Notes: generated by a model not told the origin, from the sequence alone. A stretch of 64,000 bases of DNA from Granulosicoccus sp. (GCA_023300375.1 JALZWO010000044.1:1-64000), one strand, 5' to 3'; positions 26,335 to 37,309 are shown, counted from the stretch's first letter. A program made the numbers and translations.

Positions 26335-27045
26335 TTAAGTGATGCAAATTCGACTGTGTAGCTCTTCATGCTCGATGGATGCTAGGTCGATTAGTAATGC
26401 GCAGCTGCCCAGATCATCTAGTGAGCTATTACTTGCTCGTTGGGCGCACACAGCTATCGCAGGGTTCAAGTTTGCAATAATTGATAGAGCCTGACTTTGA
26501 CCCAATGGCACCAGACGTGTACATATCCAGACAAGATTACTACTCGTGGATTGAATGCTGGCCGGTAATAATAGTTCTAAGGGGATTTGGGCTAAGGCTC
26601 CACAGGCGCCAATAGCGATTGGCAGGGCTATCTCTTTATCGACAAGCTTTGCGATGACAGGAATGTTTTTAGTGGATGCAGCTGCGGCTTTTGTGAAGGC
26701 GTATCCGAGTTGGGTGGTTTCAGTTAATCGCTCTGAACCTGAACATAGTGCAAGTGCGAGGTCATTAATAACGTTGAGTATGCTTTTGTAGTCTGCGCAA
26801 TTATTGCTTGTTGTGTTACTAATCGCTCTGTATGCATGTGCTAAAAAAACCGCATCGTTCCAGCCGCTCCCGTGCTCGATAATACTGCGTATATAGTGTT
26901 CAGCTGATTCTTGATCGTTTAGTATCTGGTTTGCAATGACACTTTCCAGACCATGACTACACGTGAAAGAACCGATGGGGAATGCGGATGACATCCACGT
27001 TTGAAGCGTGAGTTGGGCACTGATACTTGCTTTTACATTAGGCAT
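26335..27045 (-). CDS. ureF: UreF, urease accessory protein
   Basis: All-helical accessory protein (236 aa) that joins UreD and UreG in the urease activation complex. It has the conserved start [21 protein letters not shown] near residue 13 and the [10 protein letters not shown] segment near residue 180. The start at 27045 overlaps the ureE stop by 8 bases, indicating coupled translation; a longer frame to 27099 reads through ureE's His-rich tail in another frame. Confidence 0.93.
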   Translation of the reverse strand: MPNVKASISAQLTLQTWMSSAFPIGSFTCSHGLESVIANQILNDQESAEHYIRSIIEHGSGWNDAVFLAHAYRAISNTTSNNCADYKSILNVINDLALALCSGSERLTETTQLGYAFTKAAAASTKNIPVIAKLVDKEIALPIAIGACGALAQIPLELLLPASIQSTSSNLVWICTRLVPLGQSQALSIIANLNPAIAVCAQRASNSSLDDLGSCALLIDLASIEHEELHSRICIT

Positions 27046-27511
27046 GGTCGTGATCATGTGCATCATGATGATGTGAGCTGTGGGCATCACCGTATGCACC
27101 GCTTTGAGGATTAAACCCAGTCGTAATCTCGTTTACCGTGGCACCTAGCTGCTCGAGCATGGTTCGGATGACAGGGTCGTGTCGTATGCGAATGTGATCT
27201 GCCATGATTTGCGTGGCAAGGTGGCGATTTCCAACGTGCCAAGTGAGGGTTAGCAGGTGCCTTGGGTCAGCAGCAGAAACCTCATACAATGCTTCTGGTT
27301 TTGCTTTAACACGCACACCGCGCCCATCATCAAGCCTGAGGATGTCATTGTGTTTGAGCAGCGTGGCCTTTTCGAGCTCCAACATGAATTCCATGCCCTT
27401 GTCGGAATTCAACAGTATTCGTCTTCGGTGTCTATCAGTTTCATCAAGCGTGACTGTGTCGATGACATCACGTTCGTTATGGTCAACTGTATGGCAGGTA
27501 TTCATGGGCAT
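27038..27511 (-). CDS. ureE: UreE, urease nickel metallochaperone
   Basis: Nickel-binding chaperone of 157 aa. The N-terminal peptide-binding domain contains RHRRRILLNSDKGMEFML; the C-terminal metal-binding domain contains TWHVGNRHLATQI with its conserved His, and the protein ends in a His/Asp-rich tail ([14 protein letters not shown]) typical of Ni-storing UreE. It lies 35 bases after ureC and overlaps ureF. Confidence 0.95.
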   Translation of the reverse strand: MPMNTCHTVDHNERDVIDTVTLDETDRHRRRILLNSDKGMEFMLELEKATLLKHNDILRLDDGRGVRVKAKPEALYEVSAADPRHLLTLTWHVGNRHLATQIMADHIRIRHDPVIRTMLEQLGATVNEITTGFNPQSGAYGDAHSSHHHDAHDHDHA

Positions 27512-27546
27512 TGGTTATAAAAACAGAAATTTTAGTGCGAGAATTT

Positions 27547-29259
27547 TTAAAATAAAAAGTAGCGTTGGGCCATGGGTAACTCGCTCGCTGGCTCACAGGT
27601 CAGTAACTCGCCATCAGCGCGAACATCGTAGGTTTCGGGGTCAACTTCTATGTGCGGGGTTGCATTATTGAGAATCATGCTCGCTTTGCTGATTCCACCA
27701 CGTGTGTTAGTAACGGCTAGCATGTTCTTGTCAGTACCCAGTGATGAGGCCAATGAGTTATCAAGAGCCGCTTGCGATACAAATGTCACAGCACTGTTTG
27801 TTAGTGATTTTCCAATACTGGCAAACATGGGGCGATAGTGCACTGGTTGCGGTGTAGAAATGGAAGCATTCGGGTCGCCCATGGGAGCTGCTGCAATACT
27901 GCCACCTAGAATAACCATCTCTGGCTTGACACCAAAAAATGCGGGATGCCATACACATAGGTCAGCTCTTTTACCGACTTCTATAGATCCAATATACTTG
28001 TCTAGACCATGTGCAATGGCCGGGTTGATAGTGTACTTGGCAATGTAACGACGAACGCGCAAATTGTCGTTCTCACCTGATTCATCTGGTAAGCGGCCTC
28101 GCTGTTTTTTCATTTTATCGGCTGTCTGCCAGGTGCGAATTAGAACCTCGCCAACGCGCCCCATAGCCTGACTGTCGGAGGCGATAATGGAAAACGCGCC
28201 AACATCATGCAGGATGTCCTCAGCCGCTATGGTTTCGCGACGAATGCGGCTTTCGGCAAAAGCGATGTCTTCAGGAATATTGCTATCGAGGTGATGACAA
28301 ACCATGAGCATGTCTAAATGCTCGTCTATCGTATTGACCGTGTAAGGGCGCGTAGGGTTGGTAGAGGAGGGCAGAAAATTGGGTAAGGAACACACCTTTA
28401 TGATATCCGGTGCATGACCACCGCCAGCACCTTCGGTATGAAAGGCATGAATGGTTCGCCCAGCTACAGCGTCTATTGTGCTCTCTACAAAGCCACTTTC
28501 ATTAAGCGTGTCGGTGTGAATCATGACCTGCACATCAAATTCATCGGCTGTGGTCAAACAGCAATCGATAGCGGCAGGTGTTGTGCCCCAATCTTCGTGT
28601 AGTTTAAGTGCTGCAGCACCGCCGAGTATCATCTCTTCTAGTGCTGCAGGCTCGGATGCGTTGCCTTTGCCAGCAAAGGCAAGATTCATAGGCAGTGAGT
28701 CGGCTGCTTGAATCATGCGTGCCAGATGCCAGGGGCCTGGTGTGCAGGTTGTGGCTAATGTGCCGTGTGCAGGACCTGTGCCGCCACCTAGCATGGTGGT
28801 GACCCCCGACATCAGTGCTTCGTCAACTTGCTGCGGGCAAATGAAATGTATGTGGCTATCGAATGCACCCGCTGTAAGGATACGTCCTTCAGCGGCTATT
28901 GCTTCTGTGCCTGGCCCTATGATGATATTGACGTTGTCTTGGGTATCAGGATTACCTGCTTTGCCAATGGCTGATATGAACCCGTCACGTAACCCTACGT
29001 CAGCTTTATAGATGCCAGTGTGGTCGACGATTAAGGCATTGGTGATCACCGTGTCTACGGCGCCCTCTGCACGGCTAGCTTGCGATTGGCCCATGCCATC
29101 ACGGATAACTTTACCGCCACCGAATTTGACCTCGTCACCGTAGGTACATAAGTCACGTTCAACTTCAATGATCAGGTCGGTGTCTGCTAGTCTGACCTTG
29201 TCGCCGGTGGTGGGGCCATACATGTTGGCATAACTGTGTCGACTAATTGTGACGGCCAT
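27547..29259 (-). CDS. ureC: UreC, urease alpha (catalytic) subunit
   Basis: Hydrolyses urea to ammonia and carbamate at a dinuclear nickel site; 570 aa, the standard length. Nickel ligands are visible in [11 protein letters not shown] near residue 134, the carbamylated Lys in [13 protein letters not shown] near residue 218, His residues in [12 protein letters not shown] and [14 protein letters not shown], and the flap His in MVCHHLD near 320. The start codon overlaps the ureB stop by one base (TAATG). Confidence 0.97.
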   Translation of the reverse strand: MAVTISRHSYANMYGPTTGDKVRLADTDLIIEVERDLCTYGDEVKFGGGKVIRDGMGQSQASRAEGAVDTVITNALIVDHTGIYKADVGLRDGFISAIGKAGNPDTQDNVNIIIGPGTEAIAAEGRILTAGAFDSHIHFICPQQVDEALMSGVTTMLGGGTGPAHGTLATTCTPGPWHLARMIQAADSLPMNLAFAGKGNASEPAALEEMILGGAAALKLHEDWGTTPAAIDCCLTTADEFDVQVMIHTDTLNESGFVESTIDAVAGRTIHAFHTEGAGGGHAPDIIKVCSLPNFLPSSTNPTRPYTVNTIDEHLDMLMVCHHLDSNIPEDIAFAESRIRRETIAAEDILHDVGAFSIIASDSQAMGRVGEVLIRTWQTADKMKKQRGRLPDESGENDNLRVRRYIAKYTINPAIAHGLDKYIGSIEVGKRADLCVWHPAFFGVKPEMVILGGSIAAAPMGDPNASISTPQPVHYRPMFASIGKSLTNSAVTFVSQAALDNSLASSLGTDKNMLAVTNTRGGISKASMILNNATPHIEVDPETYDVRADGELLTCEPASELPMAQRYFLF

Positions 29260-29564
29260 TACAAGTCTCCCATAACACTTGCGCGAAAACCAACAACACG
29301 GCGTTTGCCGGTGAACGGTACTAGTGACACATCCCGAGATTGTCCTGGTTCAAAACGCACGGCAGTGCCTGCAGCAATATTAAGCCGATGGCCGTGAGCG
29401 GCTTCTCTGTCAAATTCAAGCGCAGGATTGCTCTCGGCAAAATGGTAGTGACTGCCTACCTGAATAGGCCGATCGCCGGTGTTAGCCACGTGCAAGGTAC
29501 GCACGATTAAGTTTGCGTTGAGTGTCAGCTCGCCATCAGCTGTGATGATTTCACCTGGAATCAT
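29259..29564 (-). CDS. ureB: UreB, urease beta subunit
   Basis: Small structural subunit of urease, 101 aa from MIPGEI, the universal start of this family. Conserved segments are [18 protein letters not shown] and [20 protein letters not shown] frame extending to 29621 would add 19 residues that overlap ureA and are not part of the family. It lies 16 bases after the ureA stop. Confidence 0.95.
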   Translation of the reverse strand: MIPGEIITADGELTLNANLIVRTLHVANTGDRPIQVGSHYHFAESNPALEFDREAAHGHRLNIAAGTAVRFEPGQSRDVSLVPFTGKRRVVGFRASVMGDL

Positions 29565-29580
29565 GGTGTAGTGGTGGCCT

Positions 29581-29883
29581 TTATCGAATGGGTTGATGGA
29601 CGGTAACGAGTTTCGTACCATCGGGGAAAGTGGCTTCTACCTGTATTTCAGGAATCATTTCACTAATGCCCGACATAACATCATCGCGGCTTATAACGTT
29701 TGCACCTTCACTCATAAGCTGGGCTACGCTCTTGCCATCACGCGCACCCTCAACTACGTAGTCACAAATAAGTGCGATGGCTTCCGGGTGATTGAGTTTG
29801 ACGCCACGAGCATGACGTTTTCTGGCAACTTCCGCAGCCATTGCAATCAGCAATTTATCTTTTTCGCGAGGTGTCAATTGCAT
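29581..29883 (-). CDS. ureA: UreA, urease gamma subunit
   Basis: Smallest urease subunit, 100 aa from [12 protein letters not shown], the typical start. [28 protein letters not shown] and the end VTVHQPIR all match the family. GGAA lies 10 bases before the ATG at 29883. The ureD stop is 2 bases upstream, so the two are tightly coupled. Confidence 0.96.
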   Translation of the reverse strand: MQLTPREKDKLLIAMAAEVARKRHARGVKLNHPEAIALICDYVVEGARDGKSVAQLMSEGANVISRDDVMSGISEMIPEIQVEATFPDGTKLVTVHQPIR

Positions 29884-29885
29884 AT

Positions 29886-30725
29886 TTATACATTCCAGAC
29901 AGTGGGTACAGAGCGTCCGTCGTTGAGGACGGACACACACGGTAGCAGAAAATTCCGCAAGTGATAACTGTCAGTGGCTAACACTCTGACTACGAGTCGA
30001 TGTGGTAAGGCACTGGCGCCAACATCTACACATTGAAGAAACGGTTTAGCGAGTTGACGAATCTGCTGCACCGTATTGTGTAGCCACTCTGAACTTCTGT
30101 TGTTGACTAGAACCAGAGTGCTTACTGCACGATGATGGTGCATGATGCAAGGCGATTGAATATCACTGTGGTCTTGGCTATTCAGCCTGAAGTCTTCGGC
30201 GTGTAATAGACGATCGTTTCGATAGATTCGCCATCGATCATGAATGGCAATGTTGTCAATCTGTTCTTGCATGGCTTGCCTGCCAAATACTAGGCTTTCT
30301 ACGAGTAAGGCTTCTGAACTAGTCTCAAGCTCGACATTAAGGGTACGACTAAGTCTAGAACCGTCAAACAAAATGGCTTCTTGTGGCAGCCATTCCAATC
30401 GTGCGTTGTTGGCGACTTGCAGCGTTGTTTGCTGGTGAGCATCGGGGCCGTGGGAGCGATAGATTTTTTCGCAGGCCGCCGTACTGATAGAAAGATGTGA
30501 GTAAGCGTGGGCAGTACCTTGCCAGTGAATACGATCATCACCCGTCAAGCCGCCCGCTGTATTGATGAGCACAGCCTGTAAGGCACTGGGTTGTGCACTG
30601 GGTGCGATACTAGGAAAGCGGATGCGCGCACTGCCTTGCTGATAGAGCTCATCAATGCTCGATTTTTTGTCCACATACTTTGAGCTAATATGTGCCCGCG
30701 CGTCAATACGCTGCCTGTAATTCAT
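29886..30725 (-). CDS. ureD: UreD, urease accessory protein
   Basis: Scaffold protein of the urease activation complex, 279 aa. Conserved segments include the [10 protein letters not shown] region near residue 54, [11 protein letters not shown] near 80 and [16 protein letters not shown] near 109. It is the first gene of the ureDABCEFG operon and starts only 24 bases after the end of the alpha-E/DUF2126 fusion gene, so its promoter may lie in or before that gene. No urea transporter or nickel permease gene is present in the window. Confidence 0.93.
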   Translation of the reverse strand: MNYRQRIDARAHISSKYVDKKSSIDELYQQGSARIRFPSIAPSAQPSALQAVLINTAGGLTGDDRIHWQGTAHAYSHLSISTAACEKIYRSHGPDAHQQTTLQVANNARLEWLPQEAILFDGSRLSRTLNVELETSSEALLVESLVFGRQAMQEQIDNIAIHDRWRIYRNDRLLHAEDFRLNSQDHSDIQSPCIMHHHRAVSTLVLVNNRSSEWLHNTVQQIRQLAKPFLQCVDVGASALPHRLVVRVLATDSYHLRNFLLPCVSVLNDGRSVPTVWNV

Positions 30726-30749
30726 TTTTTCTTTATCATTGTAGTAACG

Positions 30750-32276
30750 CTAGTTGGGTGCAACAGGTGCACGCGTTCGCAAATCAGCGGTGCAGGGGTA
30801 TTCTGGATTAATGTCTATGGTGCCGTGTGTGACTACCTGACTCATAGGTTCGGTTACCTTGAATTCAGCACCTGTGGCAATAATGGGCTTCCTGACGGTG
30901 GCCGCTGGCGTATGGTGATTTTCATCAAAGCGTGCAAGCCTTCGAGACTCGGCAAGGTTTGCGTTAACAGGCACATCGTTGTAGCCACGTCCACCCGGGT
31001 CACTGACATGATAGGCGCAACCACCAAGACTACGATTCGACCACGTGTCAATTACATCGAGCACCAAGGGTGTGTCTACGGGTATGTCTGGGTGCAAAGC
31101 AAACGTCGGTTGCCAAGCTCTATAACGAACGCCTACAACATATTCGCCTGCTAAGTGGGCGGCGCGCAGTGGCAACACATACCCATTACGGATGATCTTG
31201 TAGCGGGTGTCTTTGTATCCTGTCACTTTGAGCTGCAAGCGTTCCATAGATGAATCGACGTAACCCGCCATGCCGCCAACAGAGGCCTCTTCACCGAGCA
31301 CATGCCACGGTTCAATAGCCGCACGCAGCTCCAGTGTGATGTCGTCAATTTGCCGGGTGCCAAGTACTGGGAATCGAAACTCCCAGAAGGCGTCTAGCCA
31401 TTGTTTATCGAAAGGGTAGTCATGATCTTTGAGATCTGCGATAGCCTGAAACATCATGGTCTCCAGCACTGTGCAGGTATGTTGTACACGTTCGAGTCGC
31501 CGTCCCAGTATCATGAAACGCCAGCCGTCATCATGAGTGAAATTCTCGTGAGCAAGTCCTGCAAACGTTGATAGCAACATCAGTGTGTTGTTCAACATGT
31601 CATTGTTATCTCTCAGTGTATCGATGTTGTCAAACATATCTATCGGTGTCGGATGTTGTACTAGTTCGGTGCAAGCATCGTCAAACTGATTGAATACGCG
31701 CAGCAATTCGTCAGATATCCGGTCACGAGCGCTTGAAGCGCTATGCTGGAGAGCGTTCAGCACATTGGGTAATGTGCCCATGCGCCCTGGCTCATGAAGA
31801 AGAGAGAGTAATTCGCGTTGTGGTGCGCGTGTGCGCCGAGTGCCACCACGACCAACAAAACCGGGTAGTGTGCCAGTGGTGCGAGTTGTCGCTTTGAGGA
31901 TGGCCGAAAAGACTGACGAGACTGACAATGCATCTGATGAATCGTTATTTGTGCTCTCCTCCTCCAGAGTCTGGAACACCGAACGTAAAAGCTGAACTGA
32001 GGTTTCGCAGCGCTCTGCGTTACGGCCCATCCAGAATAGATTTTCGGCCACTCGACTCGGTAGTTCTCCATCCAGCACGGCAAAGTGGGATAGCGATTTT
32101 TTTGGGTCAAGCAGTGACACGCTCTTCACCGGTGCGTCAGCAATAACCCAAGTATCCTTGGTACCCTGAAGCGCATCAAAAGCCAGCCGGCTACCGTCGA
32201 TTTGTGTATCAAGTAGGCTAAGGCCGCCCGTCATCGTCGAGTAGGTATCTTTATTTTTTACCAGATAACAACGCAC
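30750..32276 (-). CDS. Chimeric protein: ATP-grasp tail, truncated alpha-E domain, DUF2126 C-terminus
   Basis: A 508 aa frame starting at GTG 32276. Residues 1-70 match the C-terminal end of circularly permuted type 2 ATP-grasp proteins (TMTGGLSLL, GTKDTWVIADAPV). Residues 71-280 are the first half of the alpha-E helical domain (ELPSRVAENLFWMGRNAERCE, ENFTHDDGWRFMILGRRLER). From about 295 the sequence becomes the C-terminal part of DUF2126 (TLELRAAIEPWHVLGEE, VGVRYRAWQP, NRSLGGCAYHVSDPGGR). Normally DUF2126 (about 1100 aa) and ATP-grasp/alpha-E (about 850 aa) are separate full-length genes. This looks like a deletion-made fusion, of uncertain function. Confidence 0.75.
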   Translation of the reverse strand: MRCYLVKNKDTYSTMTGGLSLLDTQIDGSRLAFDALQGTKDTWVIADAPVKSVSLLDPKKSLSHFAVLDGELPSRVAENLFWMGRNAERCETSVQLLRSVFQTLEEESTNNDSSDALSVSSVFSAILKATTRTTGTLPGFVGRGGTRRTRAPQRELLSLLHEPGRMGTLPNVLNALQHSASSARDRISDELLRVFNQFDDACTELVQHPTPIDMFDNIDTLRDNNDMLNNTLMLLSTFAGLAHENFTHDDGWRFMILGRRLERVQHTCTVLETMMFQAIADLKDHDYPFDKQWLDAFWEFRFPVLGTRQIDDITLELRAAIEPWHVLGEEASVGGMAGYVDSSMERLQLKVTGYKDTRYKIIRNGYVLPLRAAHLAGEYVVGVRYRAWQPTFALHPDIPVDTPLVLDVIDTWSNRSLGGCAYHVSDPGGRGYNDVPVNANLAESRRLARFDENHHTPAATVRKPIIATGAEFKVTEPMSQVVTHGTIDINPEYPCTADLRTRAPVAPN

Positions 32277-32282
32277 AGTGAT

Positions 32283-32981
32283 CTAATGTAGCACGTGCCC
32301 AGCGTTTTTGTAGGCGGGTACTACTGATCGATCTAGCCGTTCTTGTGCGACGTAGCGTTGAGGAGTCAGGTCAATATTTATGTGCAGTTTGGCAAGTTGC
32401 TCATCATCCATAAATTTTGGGTCAAACAGTTGTCCTTGAGAATCCACGTTTCTGAGCAAAAGATCATCGCGGTGTGTCATGACGTGTTGACGATCGCGCG
32501 CCTCGCCCAGCCAGTAAGTGGGCGGGCCTTGTAGTTCAAGCTCTTGCCCAAGTACGTGTTTGCATAGTTCAGGCAGGTAGGCGTTCAAGGCGGGATTTTC
32601 GAGAACTCCCGAACCCAAGGAATTGAGAATTTTGACGCCACCTTTGCGTACGGCTTGAAATAAACCCGTTATGCCGCCTGTACCTGACTGACCGTTAGCC
32701 ATGGGGTCGAGGCCTGCATCTGGGACAAATCGGAATTCTTCAGGTTCGATGACCATCGGCGCAAGGTCAAGGTTCCAAGGCCTTGAGGCATGCTGCTCAT
32801 CTAACATCGGGCTGTAGGCTGTACCGTTGGTTCGAAGCTGCCTAGCAATGTCCTGTTGGCGCTTTTGCACTTCTAGATCTGTATAGCTTCCTAGCGCCCC
32901 TATTACTCGTTGCCAATTCGGATGCATCGAACCGTCCGCTTTTTGGGTCTCGTGGTGAAGATTAGAAAGATTGGTAGCCAT
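32283..32981 (-). pseudogene. Remnant of a circularly permuted type 2 ATP-grasp protein
   Basis: A 232 aa frame (ATG 32981; possible extension to 33053). Residues 20-85 match the start of the type 2 ATP-grasp family (RQLRTNGTAYSPM, RPWNLDLAPMVIEPEEF) and residues 105-210 match a later part (GLFQAVRKGGVKILNSLGSG, NPALNAYLPELCKHVLGQE, TPQRYVAQE). About 250 residues that would hold the catalytic centre are missing between them. The frame ends in TAG at 32283-32285; two codons later the downstream 508 aa frame begins in the same reading frame, and homology continues across the stop. Most likely a decayed gene; readthrough is the alternative. Confidence 0.72.
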
Positions 32982-33121
32982 AAGGGCAGTGGATATAAGA
33001 GAATAAGTCGTTGTTATTGGGACTGATACGTTCTTTGCGTCGCAAGAAAGCAATCAGATAGGCATAATAGAACGTACAAATCCCTTTTCCCAAAATCAAT
33101 CTCGTCAGGAGAAGTTTTACC

Positions 33122-34429
33122 ATGAGTAACGCAGAACAGTCCATCGCGTCACACACCCAAAGCGGTTTTTTTACAGCCAAGCTAGTCGACAGTGATCCGC
33201 TAATAAAAGGGTCGATTGACAGTGAGCTGGGACGACAACAACACGAGATCGAACTGATCGCTTCGGAAAATATCGTGTCAGCTGCGGTACTAGAGGCGCA
33301 AGGCTCCATCATGACTAATAAGTACGCAGAAGGTTATCCCGGCAAGCGTTATTACGGTGGGTGTGAGCACGTTGACACTGCCGAATCTCTGGCTATCGAG
33401 CGCGCCTGCAAGCTCTACAACTGCGATTACGTCAACGTGCAGCCGCATTCTGGTGCGCAAGCCAATCAAGCAGTGTTTCTGGCACTGATCAAGCCTGGCG
33501 ACACTTTCATGGGTATGGATCTGGCCGCGGGCGGTCACCTGACTCACGGTTCACCGGTCAATCAATCAGGTAAGTGGTTCAATGCTGTGACCTATGGTGT
33601 GGATCCTTCCACGCATCTCATTGACTATGACGCTCTGGCAGCGCAAGTGCTAGAACACAAGCCTGCTCTTATCATTGCTGGGGGATCTGCTTACCCTAGA
33701 CAAATCGACTTCGCTCGGTTTCGAGCCATCGCTGATACCGTTGGCGCGTGGTTTATGGTCGATATGGCACATTTCTCGGGTTTGGTTGCTGCTGGAGAGC
33801 ATCCCAATCCTCTTGACCACGCCCACGTTGTGACCACTACGACGCATAAAACGCTACGTGGCCCGCGCGGTGGCATGATTCTTAGCAGGGACGCCGATCT
33901 TGGCAAGAAATTTAATTCTGCGGTATTCCCTGGCTTGCAAGGTGGTCCGTTGATGCATGTGATCGCAGGCAAGGCGGTGGCCTTCGGTGAGGCACTTCAG
34001 CCAAGCTTCAAGCTCTACCAGCAAGCTGTCATCAGTAACGCCAAGGTGCTGGCAGCGACGTTGTCAGCTGGCGGACTCGATATGGTGTCTGGTGGCACAG
34101 ACACCCATGTCACGTTGGTGGATCTGCGGCCAAAGGGCGTCACTGGCAAGGCAGCTGAGGCGGCACTGGGAAGAGCAGGAATTACTTGTAACAAAAACAG
34201 CATCCCTTTCGATCCGGCATCGCCGTTTGTGACCTCGGGCGTGCGCTTAGGAACACCTGCTGCCACAACACGTGGTTTTGGTAACGCTGAATTTCAACAG
34301 GTTGGAGAGCTCATACTGCGCGTTATTGATGGTCTTGCCAGTAATGGAGAAGAGGGCAATGCAGTGGTGGAAAAAGCGGTTGAAATTGAAGTGCGCGCTT
34401 TAACCGATCAATTCCCGATTTATGGGTAG
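33122..34429 (+). CDS. glyA: Serine hydroxymethyltransferase
   Basis: PLP enzyme that interconverts serine and glycine and charges tetrahydrofolate with one-carbon units; 435 aa. Visible features are [13 protein letters not shown] near residue 40, [20 protein letters not shown] near residue 62, the catalytic Lys in [14 protein letters not shown] near 240 and the C-terminal [22 protein letters not shown] precedes the ATG by 9 bases. The gene overlaps the following SDR gene by 8 bases. No glycine riboswitch is recognisable upstream. Confidence 0.97.
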   Translation: MSNAEQSIASHTQSGFFTAKLVDSDPLIKGSIDSELGRQQHEIELIASENIVSAAVLEAQGSIMTNKYAEGYPGKRYYGGCEHVDTAESLAIERACKLYNCDYVNVQPHSGAQANQAVFLALIKPGDTFMGMDLAAGGHLTHGSPVNQSGKWFNAVTYGVDPSTHLIDYDALAAQVLEHKPALIIAGGSAYPRQIDFARFRAIADTVGAWFMVDMAHFSGLVAAGEHPNPLDHAHVVTTTTHKTLRGPRGGMILSRDADLGKKFNSAVFPGLQGGPLMHVIAGKAVAFGEALQPSFKLYQQAVISNAKVLAATLSAGGLDMVSGGTDTHVTLVDLRPKGVTGKAAEAALGRAGITCNKNSIPFDPASPFVTSGVRLGTPAATTRGFGNAEFQQVGELILRVIDGLASNGEEGNAVVEKAVEIEVRALTDQFPIYG

Positions 34430-35189
34430 CAGGCTTGCAGTTGTGACTGGTGCCCAGCGTGGCATCGGTCAAGCCATTGCTCGGGCACTTGCGTGTTCCG
34501 AGCACGATGTGGTAATTGCAGATTTACACGCTCAAAACAGTGCCTCGTGGTTTCGTGAACACTGGGGCTGTCGTGGTCGAGTGTATTGCTTAAAGGTAGA
34601 TGTATCGGATGAAAGCAGTGTCTGCAGCTTATTCGATCAGATACAGACCTTAGGCCTACCAGTGCCAGATGTACTAATCAATAACGCAGCAACTCAGGTG
34701 TGGGGCCCCTTGGTCGACATGTCTCTGGATGACTGGAATCGAACCCTGTCAGTGAACATTACAGGTATGTTTTTGATGACCCGAGAATATGCACGTCGCC
34801 GACGCGAAGTGTCGGCAACGCAAGGTGCCATTGTTAATATGGGCTCTGGCTGCAATCATCTGGCGTTTCCAAATCTAGCTGCTTATGTCTCTTCAAAAGG
34901 GGCGGTAGAAATGTTTACTAAGGCTGCCAGTTTAGAACTTGGCGAGCAGGGTATACGGGTCAATTGCATTGCACCCGGTGCGATTGAAACTGACCGCACG
35001 CAATCCGAAACAGACAACTATGCCGATAGCTGGTCACCATTAACACCACTCAACAGAGTGGGTACAGTTAATGATGTTGCCAAAGCGGTAGTGGCCTTGG
35101 TTGGCGAGAACATGGGTTTTGTTTCAGGTGAAACCATCCGCGTCGATGGCGGTTTATTTGGCAGATCTGTGTGGCCGGAAGCCTATTAG
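34422..35189 (+). CDS. Short-chain dehydrogenase/reductase
   Basis: NAD(P)-dependent SDR of the classical type, 255 aa. The cofactor motif TGAQRGIG is near residue 9, NNAATQ near 88, the catalytic Ser in MGSGCNHL near 142 and the Tyr-x3-Lys as YVSSKGA near 154; it ends [13 protein letters not shown]. It overlaps glyA by 8 bases, so the two are co-translated. The substrate is unknown. It converges on the permease gene with a 9-base gap. Confidence 0.92.
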   Translation: MGSRLAVVTGAQRGIGQAIARALACSEHDVVIADLHAQNSASWFREHWGCRGRVYCLKVDVSDESSVCSLFDQIQTLGLPVPDVLINNAATQVWGPLVDMSLDDWNRTLSVNITGMFLMTREYARRRREVSATQGAIVNMGSGCNHLAFPNLAAYVSSKGAVEMFTKAASLELGEQGIRVNCIAPGAIETDRTQSETDNYADSWSPLTPLNRVGTVNDVAKAVVALVGENMGFVSGETIRVDGGLFGRSVWPEAY

Positions 35190-35198
35190 ATCTAAAGC

Positions 35199-37190
35199 TT
35201 ATGGGTCAATGGTGGTCACGCCCGCATTCTTGAGCTCTCTTGAACGATCGATAGTAGAGGTGAGAAGAATGACAGGAGCTAAGCCAACCAGCACTATCAG
35301 TAACGAACCCAATGCCGCTTCGCCAATAAGCTCATCAGAGGCAAACTGGTACACATGTGTTGCCAGCGTGTCGAAGTTGAATGGGCGCAATATCAGGGTT
35401 GCCGGTAGCTCTTTCATGCCATCAACAAACACTACAAGGGCTGCGGTCAGCACGCCGCTTTTCATCAGCGGTATATGAATTCGGGTCAGTATGGTCGACG
35501 GGGAATGTCCTAGTGAACGTGCTGCATCATCCATGTGCGGGCTGATTTTTCGCATACTGGCGTCGACCGAACCATAGGCAACCGCTAAGAATCTCACGGT
35601 GTACGCAAATACAAGCGCAAAGATAGTACCGCTGAGCAATAATCCCGTAGAGAATCCGAAGTGTTCGCGCATGAACGCATCCACTGTGTTGTCGACGGTA
35701 GCAAACGGGATGATGATACCGATAGCCAGCACAGCTCCCGGCACGGCGTATCCAAGGCTTGCCACGTTTACACTGGTTTTTAGAAGGGTGGTGGGTTGCA
35801 GTCGCTGGCTGTAACTGAGCAATATGCCGATAGCCACAGCAGTAACAGAGGCTATGGCTGACAAGGTGATCGAATTAAAGGCAATCTGTCGAAAGTCAGG
35901 GGTCCATGAAACCTCGAAGTAGGTGATGGAATAATCCACCAGCACCCAAGCTGGAATAATAAAACCTAGTAACACGGGCAAAAAGCAAATGGTCACGGCC
36001 CATGCTGCTCGTCTGCCGTGAAGAGCTTGTCTGCTTAATTGTCGAAATCGAGTGGCTGAAGGTTGATAGTTTTCTTGGTGCTTGCGGCTAACTTTCTCAA
36101 TACCCACCAGCATCATGACAAATACTAGTAACAAAGATGCGATCTGTGCTCCGCCTCCCAGATTGTTCATGCCTAGCCAGACATCGTACAGACCAGCGGT
36201 TAGGGTACGCACGGCAAAGTAATCAACGGTACCAAAATCGTTTAGTGTCTCCATGAGTGCCATGGCTAAGCCTACTGCTATGGCTGGACGCGCCATGGGC
36301 AAGGCTACGCGCACAAAAAGCCCACGCGATTGCCCACCCAACACACGTGCAGCCTCGAGCACAGAAGCTGATTGCTCTAGAAACGCGGCCCGCGATAAGA
36401 GATACACGTAGGGGTAAAGTACAAGAGTCATCATGATAATGGCACCCGGCAACGAGCGAATAGAGGGAAACCAATAATCGCTGGCAAGGCCCCAGCCAAA
36501 GGCGGCTCTAAGGGAAGATTGCACAGGCCCCGCAAATTCAAGTAGATCGGTATAAATGTAAGCAATGACATAGGCTGGCACGGCAAATGGGAGCAGCAGA
36601 GCCCAACTGAACAGTCGCCTACCCGGAAAGTCGTAATGAGTGATTAACCACGCGGTGCTTACTCCGATAGCACAGGTGCCGACAGCAACTCCCAGCATCA
36701 GGCCCAATGTGGTGAGCACGTAGTCTGCAAGAACGGTCTCGAGCAGATGAGGCCAAATATTTTCTTGTGGATTAAAGGCAAGCCAAACCACGGATAGAAC
36801 GGGTAACAGCACAATAAACGCGATAGCTAAGGCCATGACTGTCCAGATACTTGGCGCACGTCGCTTGGTTCGAGGCTGTTGCCCAAAGTCAGGTAGACTC
36901 GCCACGTTTGCCTCAGCGGCATTGGCACTGACATACATGACCATGGGCCGAGACATTTGCGTGGGCTGTGCATGCACCAGAGAGTTGGGGACTCCGATGG
37001 CTTCTGCCTCACTGGCGTATTCAGTGTTTGATTGACTATTTGGCCAGCGAACACTTCTTGGCGAGCGGGATTTATAGTCAGCCGACGCGCCCCATGGCGT
37101 TTTTACGCGGCCTAATACTGGGGCTGAGGGTCTGTGAGAGCCTGCAGGGCCTTTGATGGCGTCTGACAAATCAATCTTTGGTGATTTCAT
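35199..37190 (-). CDS. Ferric-iron-type ABC transporter permease (FbpB/HitB-like)
   Basis: A 663 aa inner-membrane protein with two fused permease halves, each with an EAA-type loop (EAARVLGGQSRGLFVRVALP near residue 285 and DDAARSLGHSPSTIL near 565), typical of the FbpB/thiamine-type class. About 110 hydrophilic residues precede the first membrane segment (IWTVMALAIAFIVLLPVL), more than usual; in-frame ATGs near residues 79 and 83 are alternative starts. Neither a binding protein nor an ATPase gene is adjacent. Upstream, AATCATT at 37250-37256 resembles half of a Fur box, weak evidence for iron control. Confidence 0.85.
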   Translation of the reverse strand: MKSPKIDLSDAIKGPAGSHRPSAPVLGRVKTPWGASADYKSRSPRSVRWPNSQSNTEYASEAEAIGVPNSLVHAQPTQMSRPMVMYVSANAAEANVASLPDFGQQPRTKRRAPSIWTVMALAIAFIVLLPVLSVVWLAFNPQENIWPHLLETVLADYVLTTLGLMLGVAVGTCAIGVSTAWLITHYDFPGRRLFSWALLLPFAVPAYVIAYIYTDLLEFAGPVQSSLRAAFGWGLASDYWFPSIRSLPGAIIMMTLVLYPYVYLLSRAAFLEQSASVLEAARVLGGQSRGLFVRVALPMARPAIAVGLAMALMETLNDFGTVDYFAVRTLTAGLYDVWLGMNNLGGGAQIASLLLVFVMMLVGIEKVSRKHQENYQPSATRFRQLSRQALHGRRAAWAVTICFLPVLLGFIIPAWVLVDYSITYFEVSWTPDFRQIAFNSITLSAIASVTAVAIGILLSYSQRLQPTTLLKTSVNVASLGYAVPGAVLAIGIIIPFATVDNTVDAFMREHFGFSTGLLLSGTIFALVFAYTVRFLAVAYGSVDASMRKISPHMDDAARSLGHSPSTILTRIHIPLMKSGVLTAALVVFVDGMKELPATLILRPFNFDTLATHVYQFASDELIGEAALGSLLIVLVGLAPVILLTSTIDRSRELKNAGVTTIDP

Positions 37191-37309
37191 ACCTTGAGCT
37201 GGATTGATTTATCGTAGAGAAGAGCGTTGTAGGTAGTGAGCGTAATACGAATCATTCCCGTTATCAACCACACGCTTTTTAAGGAGATTCATTTGAGAGG
37301 TCTATTGTT

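Noticed and set aside
26319-26369. Longer UreG start
   Set aside because: It would overlap ureF by 35 bases and add 17 residues absent from the family; ATG 26318 has a good ribosome site.
33054-33121. Glycine riboswitch before glyA
   Set aside because: The gap is short and partly overlaps the possible 5' extension of the ATP-grasp remnant; no paired glycine-aptamer pattern is visible.
37245-37262. Fur box before the ferric-type permease
   Set aside because: Only the core AATCATT half matches; the other half is poor, so it was not listed as a feature.
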